Below, one piece after another: positions 1 to 5,688 of a stretch of 5,688 bases of DNA. The DNA lies in the NCBI GenBank assembly GCA_003567135.1, contig PXAI01000270.1, positions 1 to 5,688 on the forward strand, read 5' to 3'. The position numbers and the translations under genes were made by a program. The notes beneath the pieces were generated by a model. The model searched no databases. It was not told the origin of the DNA and saw only the letters and a list, made by a program, of their open reading frames with translations. Every line of letters starts with the position of its first letter. Position 1 is the first letter of the stretch. This DNA is from Balneolia bacterium. GTDB lineage: Bacteria > Bacteroidota > Rhodothermia > Balneolales > Cyclonatronaceae.

Positions 1-377
1 CATCGTACTGCGCTCAGCATTCGGATCAAATGCTGCCATTTGAGCATCACAGGGTTAACCTTCTTGCCACACGAATTATCATGGATTCTTTTTTAGAGGC
101 AGAAACTCCCGATCTGACAGCTATCGAATCGCCCGTTATGATGCTGTTAGGAGAGTGCAGCTATATCCCCAGAAACTACGCCCTGGACTATTTTGACCAT
201 TTTTCAATCACACGCAGTCACCTGATCCGCGACGTCGGACACATCCTCTGGGCAACCCCCGAAGGACGCAGTCTCACACATGAATCTATTCTGAGGTTCA
301 TCGACGGAAAAGAACCCATCCTGGAAAACAAACCAACCATCGAAACCCGCGATCAGTTTTTTGAAGATGGGTTGTGA
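1..377 (+). CDS. Alpha/beta-hydrolase-fold protein, C-terminal fragment (5' end outside window)
   Basis: The frame is open from base 3 to the TGA at 375-377 and gives about 124 residues, so the ATG at 30 is most likely internal. The residues resemble the last third of an alpha/beta hydrolase of the proline-iminopeptidase-like group. A hydrophobic strand, SPVMMLLGECSYIP (about 129-170), fits the strand that normally ends at the catalytic acid. The later DVGHILWATPEG (231-266) fits the loop carrying the catalytic histidine (codon 240-242), followed by a last helix, SILRFIDG. The nucleophile elbow and oxyanion region are upstream and not visible, so the substrate cannot be named. A hydrophilic tail of about 22 residues follows the fold. 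One oddity: the position where relatives usually have Asp (G-x-x-D) is Ser here (codon 159-161), so the acid may sit elsewhere. The gene converges on the minus-strand pair 25 bp away, with no clear terminator between. Fold assignment is fairly secure; exact function is unknown. Confidence 0.72.
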   Translation, partial: SYCAQHSDQMLPFEHHRVNLLATRIIMDSFLEAETPDLTAIESPVMMLLGECSYIPRNYALDYFDHFSITRSHLIRDVGHILWATPEGRSLTHESILRFIDGKEPILENKPTIETRDQFFEDGL

Positions 378-402
378 GAACGGTGGTTAGATAGATTTTC
401 TC

Positions 403-861
403 CTATTCATCAAAGTCAAACTCTTTCTGAATTGGAATTAGGCTAGGAAAATCCTGACTCTTCATGTACACGTCTATGGACTTAAGGGCCTCTTCACAAG
501 TTGAAAACCTTCTCTTCAGATAAATTGACTGCTTATCCGGATTCAGAAATCCCGAATACCTTACTTCGAGAGAAGCATTATACAGAATTTTGTATGAATC
601 ATAACAATGTTTTTTTACAGGTGATACCGGATCAGAACGGTTTGGGTTGATTACAGCACTCAATCCCTGATGGCTGTCTGATACTTCGATACCTCTCTTT
701 CTCATCAAAGCACGCAGCAGATGCAAAGCAGTATAAAACAAGACCGTAATTTTCCAATCGTAAAATGCACCCGGCAGCTTTGAATGAACCTCACAAAAAA
801 ACCGGTAGTTATGAACGGCCTGATTATAATGTTTTTGAACCTCTTTTGATAAATTATCCAA
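403..861 (-). CDS. HEPN-like helical protein, second gene of a two-gene operon
   Basis: This encodes 152 residues and starts at TTG (861-859); no ATG or GTG lies nearby, and a stop two codons upstream in frame rules out an earlier start. The pattern matches small HEPN-type proteins: a helix DWKITVLFYTALHLLRALM (residues 35-53) with the typical FY-x-A-x-H core, then SHQGL (63-67), then Y-x3-L-x3-S-x3-RY in the region 90-102. HEPN proteins are all-helical; many are RNases or nucleotide-binding partners in toxin-antitoxin and defence modules, and others are inert structural partners. The canonical R-x(4-6)-H RNase motif is not evident: the only nearby pair, R75 and H85, is too far apart. RNase activity is therefore not supported by motif. 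The start overlaps the end of the preceding 161-aa gene by 8 nt, which suggests translational coupling; an AAGAAG about 10 nt upstream may act as the ribosome site. The gene is AT-rich (20 of 60 bases are G or C in 541-600). HEPN-like is a recognition by pattern only. Confidence 0.7.
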   Translation of the reverse strand: MDNLSKEVQKHYNQAVHNYRFFCEVHSKLPGAFYDWKITVLFYTALHLLRALMRKRGIEVSDSHQGLSAVINPNRSDPVSPVKKHCYDSYKILYNASLEVRYSGFLNPDKQSIYLKRRFSTCEEALKSIDVYMKSQDFPSLIPIQKEFDFDE

Positions 862-1339
862 TGTCTAATTCTTCTTTGAAATCAGCACCTTCCAATTCTC
901 CAGGCTCTAAAAAAGACAAAATCAGCGGGAAACGTCTCGAAACGGGCGTTTCATCGTATTCCATTTTGTACTCAATGATTTCGGCTTGATTTTCAATATC
1001 CTGACTGTTCAGAATTAAAGCGTAGTGCAAATAATTATCGGTTACCCTGTATGCTTTATCAATCAGATGATTCTTTGAATTCAGAAAGTCCAGAAAACCC
1101 CTGTGGATCATATCGATGATAGAATTTTCAATAGACTTAAGCGCTTCAAAATTGGATTTAACCGGAGATGTGAACATTTCTTTAACCCCTTCCGCCCATT
1201 CAGTAGTAATATTCATCTCATTTAACCTGGCCCCAAGTGATGCCTCTTGGTACATTTCACCCATCATCTCGCGTATGATTTCGAGTGCTTTTTGAAGATC
1301 CTCTTTGGAATGTTCTGAAACTGGGTAAGCAGAAGCCAT
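854..1339 (-). CDS. Protein of unknown function (161 aa), first gene of the HEPN-like operon
   Basis: I do not recognise a named family. The protein has 161 residues, with no signal peptide or membrane segment. Residues 11-90 look helical and amphipathic, including an acidic, Met-rich helix EDLQKALEIIREMMGEMYQE (13-32). Residues 98-145 look like alternating strands and helices: RVTDNYLHYALILN, then a helix around IENQAEIIEYKMEY, then FPLILSFLEP. This could be a small alpha/beta domain. The C-terminus is acidic. The ATG at 1339-1337 is preceded by AT-rich sequence without a Shine-Dalgarno, and a possible sigma-70-type promoter lies 42-70 bases upstream. It shares an 8-nt overlap with the HEPN-like gene and both are AT-rich (21 of 60 bases are G or C in 1081-1140), so the two are probably co-transcribed and may act together. 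An antitoxin or regulatory-partner role is a guess from gene order and size only. The ORF itself is well supported by its length, its coupling and the absence of a competing frame. Confidence 0.68.
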   Translation of the reverse strand: MASAYPVSEHSKEDLQKALEIIREMMGEMYQEASLGARLNEMNITTEWAEGVKEMFTSPVKSNFEALKSIENSIIDMIHRGFLDFLNSKNHLIDKAYRVTDNYLHYALILNSQDIENQAEIIEYKMEYDETPVSRRFPLILSFLEPGELEGADFKEELDIG

Positions 1340-1380
1340 TTAAAATATTTAGCTTAGATTGTTAACGAATAACTTTATGC

Positions 1381-1409
1381 AATATAATGCTTGCTCTACA
1401 AACGAACAA
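1381..1409 (-). promoter_or_regulatory. Possible sigma-70-like promoter for the HEPN-like pair
   Basis: On the minus strand, TTGTTC (1409-1404) and TATATT (1386-1381) are separated by exactly 17 bases. The -10 matches the TATAAT consensus at 5 of 6 positions and the -35 matches only at TTG. Transcription would start near 1374 and leave a leader of about 35 nt before the ATG at 1339. In Bacteroidota the primary sigma factor prefers a different motif (TAnnTTTG), which is not seen here. The call therefore depends on the host and is tentative. Confidence 0.3.
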
Positions 1410-1431
1410 TCTATCGGTTTCTTTTAATTAT

Positions 1432-1526
1432 GGGTGGATTGAAATCCATCTTTGTCGAGAAGCTTGTTGTTTTGGGGGTAAGTTTGCAGACGATCTTATC
1501 GACACGAGCCGGTTTCAACCGGCTAC
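1432..1526. repeat. Composite hairpin element (REP/MITE-like or structured RNA)
   Basis: Two short hairpins flank a loop that can itself be closed. The first has perfect arms TGGATT (1435-1440) and AATCCA (1443-1448) around GA, and can extend outward with a G-C and two G-T pairs. The second has perfect 8-base arms, AGCCGGTT (1507-1514) and AACCGGCT (1517-1524), around TC. Between them TGTCGA (1453-1458) is complementary to TCGACA (1499-1504). Both hairpins share a core of the form GG-pyrimidines-(GA or TC)-purines-CC. Compact palindromes of this kind are typical of dispersed intergenic repeats in bacteria. Neither hairpin is followed by a T-run on either strand, so a terminator is unlikely. 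Whether copies exist elsewhere cannot be seen from this window. Confidence 0.45.
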
Positions 1527-1665
1527 TAAAAAAGGTTTCACTTTCAGATAATTAACTCTTGCCCAACGTAAAACTTATGCACGAGTTTTTTGATTTATGA
1601 GCCTGATTTAATATCGTATAAGTAGTCTAATACTGAATATTTCCAATTACATTTACTCAACAATC

Positions 1666-3078
1666 ATGATCACATCCAGTCTGCAATCGGGGAATTCTGA
1701 ATACAGATCAATCACACGTACATTCGCGATTTTCATTATTTCCGCCATCACTCTGCTCATTACATTAGGGTGCGACCCGACGCCGCACACTGATTCCGAA
1801 TACACCGCTTTTGTGAATGTAACCGTACTTCCGATGGATCACGAAGGGGCTCTGGAAAACCAGACGGTCGTTGTTTCAAACGGCAGAATTTTGGAGATGG
1901 GATCTGCCGACGATATCGATGTTCCTTCAAGCGCATACACAATAGATGGCGTAGGACGCTTTCTCATGCCCGGACTGGCCGAGATGCACGGACACATTCC
2001 CGGAGAAGATCATCCTGAGTATGCAAAAAACGTATTGTTTCTATATATCTCGAATGGTGTGACTACCGTCAGAAACATGTTAGGAAGCCCGTACCACCTC
2101 GAGCTCAGGGACCGCGTTAATGCCGGTGAACTGCGCGGCCCGCGGATTTTTGCGGCCAGTCCGTGGATGCACAACGATCAGGTTCCGGAAAATGATGACG
2201 TCCGGGAGCTGGTCAAAGAATACGCCGAAACCGGATTTGACCTGATAAAAATGGGAAGCATTTCCCCCGATCGTTACCAGGTGATGGCCGAAACCGCGCA
2301 TGAAGTCGGCATTCCGTTTGCCGGACATATACCGCCGGGTGTTGATCTGGAGGGTGCCATCGCGGCAGGACAAGTTTCCATCGATCACTTCGACCGCTAT
2401 GTGGAGTTTCTGGCTGATGTGAACTCGGCGGAGGTCAGCACCGGATTTTTTGGCAGTTCCGTAATGGATCAGGTGGATCGCTCGCGTATTCCGCTGGCCG
2501 TGCAAAAAACCGTTGATTCTGGAATCTGGAACGTGCCCACGCTCAGCCTGATAGAGCACCTCGCTACCACCGAACCCGGCGAAGAAATGATTGAGTGGCC
2601 CGAAATGCAGTATATGCCGCAGGACGTTCTGGACGGCTGGGTTGAGTTCAAAAACAATATCCAGGCCCGGGATGATTTCCAGCAGGATACCGCTCAGGAG
2701 ATGGTCAGCCTCCGGCAGGAACTGCTGCGTGAGTTACATGCAGCCGGCGCGCCGATTGCGCTGGGTTCCGACGCTCCTCAGTTTTTTAACGTGCCCGGAT
2801 TTTCCATCCATCATGAAATGCGCATGATGGTCGACGCCGGGCTCACCCCGTTTGAAGTCCTCGAAACCGGCACCCGAAAACCGGCCTTCTACTTCGGCAT
2901 GGAAGATGATTTCGGAATCGTAGCCCCCGGCATGCGCGCCGACCTGATTCTGCTCAACGCCAACCCTTTTGAAGACATCGCACACGTAAAAGACCGCACC
3001 GGCGTAATGGTCAACGGCCGCTGGTTCTCCGAAGAAGCGATTCAGGATGAGCTTAGGAGAATGAGCCGGTCGAATTGA
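1666..3078 (+). CDS. Exported metal-dependent amidohydrolase, probable lipoprotein
   Basis: This complete protein has 470 residues, a usual length for the amidohydrolase superfamily members related to imidazolonepropionase and Xaa-Pro dipeptidases, which hydrolyse C-N bonds at a dinuclear metal centre. All expected ligands are visible: H108 and H110 in MHGH, K195 in FDLIKMG (the likely carboxylated lysine), H221 in AGHIP, H241 in SIDHF, and D369 in LGSDAP. The beta-sandwich flanks are also present: TAFVNVTVLPMD through VVVSNGRILEMG near the N-terminus and APGMRADLILLNANPFEDI (420-438) near the C-terminus. Residues 14-18 are basic, 20-34 form a hydrophobic helix, and TLGC (33-36) is a plausible but non-ideal lipobox with Thr at -3. 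The protein is thus exported, probably lipid-anchored at C36. The ATG at 1666 is the only suitable start, because the next Met (57) lies beyond the signal; no Shine-Dalgarno is seen. It is transcribed alone. Substrate is unknown: a dipeptide, lactam or other cyclic amide are all possible. Confidence 0.93.
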   Translation: MITSSLQSGNSEYRSITRTFAIFIISAITLLITLGCDPTPHTDSEYTAFVNVTVLPMDHEGALENQTVVVSNGRILEMGSADDIDVPSSAYTIDGVGRFLMPGLAEMHGHIPGEDHPEYAKNVLFLYISNGVTTVRNMLGSPYHLELRDRVNAGELRGPRIFAASPWMHNDQVPENDDVRELVKEYAETGFDLIKMGSISPDRYQVMAETAHEVGIPFAGHIPPGVDLEGAIAAGQVSIDHFDRYVEFLADVNSAEVSTGFFGSSVMDQVDRSRIPLAVQKTVDSGIWNVPTLSLIEHLATTEPGEEMIEWPEMQYMPQDVLDGWVEFKNNIQARDDFQQDTAQEMVSLRQELLRELHAAGAPIALGSDAPQFFNVPGFSIHHEMRMMVDAGLTPFEVLETGTRKPAFYFGMEDDFGIVAPGMRADLILLNANPFEDIAHVKDRTGVMVNGRWFSEEAIQDELRRMSRSN

Positions 3079-3303
3079 TTATTGTTTACGGCGTATTGAA
3101 GAGTTGCAGGTTGCGGGGTTCGCGATTGAATACTGACTACGGTTCGAAGATGGTAGCCATTGGTGAATGTTACGGGTTTCGGGTTTTTCGCGAATTTTAA
3201 CATTATCGCCCCAAAAGCCACCCAAAGCCGTCATCCCACAATCGGGATTGGAAGCTATTTAGGAACAGATGGTTATACGATATGATGCGGCGGCCTTTAG
3301 ACG

Positions 3304-3319
3304 TCCCGACCCTTCGGGA
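3304..3319. repeat. Small perfect inverted repeat, 6-bp arms
   Basis: TCCCGA (3304-3309) and TCGGGA (3314-3319) flank the loop CCCT. A pair of longer-range complementary hexamers, TGGAAG (3249-3254) and CTTCCA (3323-3328), encloses it, and a third stem, ATCCC/GGGAT (3233-3248), lies just upstream. Together these could fold as one element of about 100 bases. There is no T-run, so it does not look like a terminator. Confidence 0.35.
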
Positions 3320-3568
3320 GATCTTCCAGCATGAAGTTTGGACAGATTTTTTAGGGTTATAAATAGTCGCCCGAAATGGAATTCTCGCTTGGGGAAACAC
3401 TTATCGGTAGCAGATCATAAATTTCGGCTCAGGAAACAAACCTGACTTGTTTCGAAAACCAGCCAGGTTTTGGTGCTAAAGGCTAATCATTCCGGATGCC
3501 GGGAATATAGCCACTGAGAACCATCCGCAAATTTTACGATCACCTTTTTGTTCCGGCTCTTCGGCACC

Positions 3569-3602
<34 letters not shown>

Positions 3603-3751
3603 CGCGGGTCGTTTTGATACACCTTTTCCGCTGCACTACAGACATGTTGCTCCATCCGGAGCAAGTTCTGCGACCGGTGAATATCCCAAAACCGAAAAAA
3701 CCTCAAATCACTAATCGAACATCGCCGATCTGAAATCCCTCTGCCTCTTTT

Positions 3752-5688
3752 TCACACACCAATAATTATCGCCTTAATTCGCTCATCGGCGGGTTTTACT
3801 TGCGGGAGATTGTCCAGAATGTGATTCAGGTCTGCTTCCGGGATAGGATTATCCGCCAGATAGCTGTTTACATCCTGCAGGCGGATGTTGTGGTTTTTGC
3901 GTGAGCGGCGCTCTTCTTCCAGCCAGTGTATCAAAATCGGTTGAGCGATATCCAGCCAGCGATTGGCGAGTTCATAGTAATCCACCGTACCCGCACCGAA
4001 CTTTCCTGAGGCAATGTTATTCAAGTCTCTCACTTTAAATTGCCATGATTTTGACTGATCATTCGCATTTTTCAACCATTTCGGCAGAATCTTCTTCATC
4101 TGGTTTAACGCGTTTTTCTTTTTGTTGGGCAGCGTTTCCTGTTCGTGTTTAATCAGCCAGTTGGCCATCTGTTTTAGCTGCGCTTCAGCGTCTTTATCAA
4201 ACGGCATCGGTTCAGATTCGGGAAGATATTTCCGCAAATAAGTCACAATCTCGTTAATTTCCTGAACCGTCTTTTTCTTTCCGGTGCGCAATACCCAGTA
4301 GGGCGCTGAAATTCCGGCATTTTCCACGGCGGCAAATACGAACGGTTCCCCGGTTTTTATCACGCTGATCCACGCGCCTTTCTGTTTTTCGCCAAGATCC
4401 AGCGCCTGATTGTACGCTTCTTCGCTGATCAGCATTTTTTCTCCGGATACCAGTGCCCGCATTGAGCTGAACGCATCCTCAAAACCCTCCCACGAACGGT
4501 CTTCCTCCTGATGCTTTTCCAGCGCCTCAATGACCTGCTCGGCGCTAAGCGTTTCCTCCTCAAATCTTGTTGAACGCTCGGTCATTTCATCCGGCAGGCG
4601 GATATTGCTCCCGATCAGGCTTTCCACCATCTGATGCCGCTGGAAAAAGTTGCGATCCGTTTTAAGACGAAAAGCATCAGAATCATCCGGCCAGTAAACA
4701 GATACCTTTTTGTGGGGGCTGTCCATGCGCTCAACGCGGCCAATCCGCTGTTCCGCAATCCGGATGACCGACGGCATATCCAGAAAAATGACCGCGCTGG
4801 CGCGCTGCAGGTTTACTCCTTCAGCGAGTGCATCGCTGCACAGTGCCGCCATTTTATTCGCCTCAGCCTCAAGTGCAAACGACTCCTTGAGCAGTTTTTT
4901 GGTGCTTCCTGTGCTTCCTGTAACCACCATCGCTTTTTTTCCATAGCCCATCTCGTTCAGAATCTGATTCATCAGGTTCAGGGTGATAAGCGCGGTATCA
5001 AATACCAGAATCATGCCTTCCTGATCGATCAGCTCCGTGATCTTTTTTGCCTTGCCCCGTTCCCGCCGGTCGCTAATGCGGATTGCAAAGTTCGCAATTT
5101 CAGTGAGCAGTTTTTCCTCACGCTCACAGCAGGCTCTCCACTCTTCCGGTTCATTTAAAAAGTCCGGCAGCTTAATGGTAAGATTGGTTTTCGGAGGTCT
5201 TTTCTTTAGCTCACGAACTTTATCAAGAATATTCCCCGTATTTCCGGTTTTGAAATCTTTGATGCCAAACTGCTTCATGGCTTCCTCCGTACCCAGCAGA
5301 TGCTCCACCAGCGCGGCCCGGCTCGACCGGAGCATATTCCGGATGTTGTACCGCGTTAGCGCCGGCGCCATCGAAAGTCGCTTTTTAAGAAATGCCTTCT
5401 GCCGCTCATTCGTTGAGCGGTCATATCCGTCGGCTTTCAGCGTAGCCAGATAGATCACGCCGGTGAGCTGTTTTACGCGTTTGTCGATCTCATTGGCCAG
5501 ACGGATGTCTTCTTCCGACTCCATCGTTTTATACATTCTGGGTGTACTGACCGGATAGCGGCACAGGCGGTTATGCTCATCCCGATACGACTCCGGCTCC
5601 TGATCAATGGCCTCATTCAGATCCTTCTTTGTGCGCCTGACCATAAACCGGTTGATATACCGCTTCAGGCGATCCATTTTTTCCGGAC
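3752..5688 (-). CDS. SNF2-type DEAD/DEAH helicase, C-terminal portion (5' end outside window)
   Basis: The frame runs open from the right edge to the TGA at 3754-3752. It continues upstream of the Met at 5677, so that Met is internal; 641 residues are counted from it. ATPase lobe 1 (Walker A, DEAH) is off the window. Visible parts: FMVRRTKKDLN (11-21), the lobe junction typical of SNF2 proteins; NMLRSSRAALVEHLLG (114-129), a helix seen before lobe 2; motif IV-like GMILVFDT (221-228); motif V CSDALAEGVNLQ (280-291); and motif VI EQRIGRVERMD (309-319), with Q310, R314 and R317 as the conserved nucleotide-contact residues. This resembles the HepA/DrmD-like branch of the SNF2 family rather than eukaryotic remodellers. 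About 310 residues follow motif VI with no domain I recognise: a possible beta-rich piece (430-465), then charged helices rich in Lys/Glu (495-540) and a Trp-containing helix YYELANRWLDIAQPILIHWL (567-586). SNF2 translocases use ATP to move on duplex DNA. The bacterial role could be defence, restriction or polymerase recycling; partners are not visible. Confidence 0.88.
   Translation of the reverse strand, partial: PEKMDRLKRYINRFMVRRTKKDLNEAIDQEPESYRDEHNRLCRYPVSTPRMYKTMESEEDIRLANEIDKRVKQLTGVIYLATLKADGYDRSTNERQKAFLKKRLSMAPALTRYNIRNMLRSSRAALVEHLLGTEEAMKQFGIKDFKTGNTGNILDKVRELKKRPPKTNLTIKLPDFLNEPEEWRACCEREEKLLTEIANFAIRISDRRERGKAKKITELIDQEGMILVFDTALITLNLMNQILNEMGYGKKAMVVTGSTGSTKKLLKESFALEAEANKMAALCSDALAEGVNLQRASAVIFLDMPSVIRIAEQRIGRVERMDSPHKKVSVYWPDDSDAFRLKTDRNFFQRHQMVESLIGSNIRLPDEMTERSTRFEEETLSAEQVIEALEKHQEEDRSWEGFEDAFSSMRALVSGEKMLISEEAYNQALDLGEKQKGAWISVIKTGEPFVFAAVENAGISAPYWVLRTGKKKTVQEINEIVTYLRKYLPESEPMPFDKDAEAQLKQMANWLIKHEQETLPNKKKNALNQMKKILPKWLKNANDQSKSWQFKVRDLNNIASGKFGAGTVDYYELANRWLDIAQPILIHWLEEERRSRKNHNIRLQDVNSYLADNPIPEADLNHILDNLPQVKPADERIKAIIIGV

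Larger units (their letters stand above)
1340..1665. other. Divergent intergenic region, 326 bp
   Basis: This separates the minus-strand HEPN-like pair from the plus-strand amidohydrolase, so it should contain both promoters. It is AT-rich at each end, with a more GC-rich hairpin element in the middle (1432-1526). A possible promoter for the minus-strand pair is listed separately. For the amidohydrolase, only weak candidates appear between 1585 and 1640 (a T-tract and TAATAT 17 bases apart), which are not strong enough to list as a feature. No coding frame or tRNA-like fold was found. Confidence 0.7.

Noticed and set aside
765..989. 74-codon plus-strand frame across the junction of the minus-strand pair
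   Set aside because: It is antisense to two better-supported genes, and its product is Ser- and Lys-rich without any recognisable pattern.
1430..1530. CRISPR array
   Set aside because: There are only two related hairpins, of different sequence and with no regular repeat-spacer pattern.
1507..1531. Rho-independent terminator at the GC-rich hairpin
   Set aside because: No T-run follows the stem on either strand in the direction of any upstream gene, and both neighbouring genes point away from it.
2080..2559. 159-codon open frame antisense to the amidohydrolase
   Set aside because: It lies wholly within a gene with intact catalytic motifs, and its translation shows no domain character; it is a shadow of the real frame.
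3203..3400. 65-codon minus-strand frame in the intergenic region
   Set aside because: It runs through several inverted repeats and its translation looks like translated repeat DNA rather than a folded protein.
3438..3474. Terminator for the amidohydrolase
   Set aside because: The 7-bp stem has a 19-nt loop, ends in only four Ts, and lies 360 bp beyond the stop codon.
4634..5158. 174-codon plus-strand frame opposite the helicase
   Set aside because: The minus-strand frame carries helicase motifs V and VI over the same bases, so this frame is a shadow.
5675..5677. Met codon as the true start of the helicase gene
   Set aside because: The frame stays open to the window edge, and RRTK follows within 20 residues, which in SNF2 proteins comes after a full first ATPase lobe.

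Overview
The window is an ordinary-looking stretch of bacterial chromosome, probably from a moderate-GC member of the Bacteroidota/Balneolota/Rhodothermota group. This is inference from three traits: AT-rich sequence instead of a Shine-Dalgarno motif at the two clearest ATG starts, a predicted exported amidohydrolase of a type common there, and compact intergenic palindromes. No rRNA, tRNA, CRISPR array or transposase gene is visible, so the lineage cannot be fixed.

Layout. Bases 1-377 (+) hold the 3' end of an alpha/beta-hydrolase-fold gene. It converges, 25 bp apart, on a two-gene minus-strand operon (1339 to 403). That operon encodes an unrecognised 161-aa protein followed by a 152-aa HEPN-like helical protein. 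The second gene starts at a TTG that overlaps the end of the first. A 326-bp divergent intergenic region follows; it holds a possible promoter for the minus-strand pair and a composite hairpin element. Bases 1666-3078 (+) encode a complete exported, probably lipid-anchored, metal-dependent amidohydrolase. Next comes a 673-bp non-coding region (3079-3751) containing several hairpins and a perfect 34-bp palindrome. The rest (3752-5688, -) is the C-terminal 644 or so codons of a large SNF2-type helicase whose ATPase lobe 1 lies beyond the right edge.

How they fit together. No single pathway links these genes. The hydrolase fragment and the amidohydrolase look like housekeeping or catabolic enzymes. 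The HEPN-like pair is visibly more AT-rich than the amidohydrolase and helicase: two sampled 60-base lines have 33-35% GC, against 53-60% in sampled amidohydrolase lines and 57% in a helicase line. It has the size and coupling of a toxin-antitoxin or defence cassette. The helicase resembles SNF2 proteins found in bacterial defence or DNA-processing loci, but its partners are outside the window. The most interesting items are the HEPN-like pair, the unusual helicase with its long C-terminal extension, and the two palindromic repeat elements. No complete new system can be demonstrated from this window alone.
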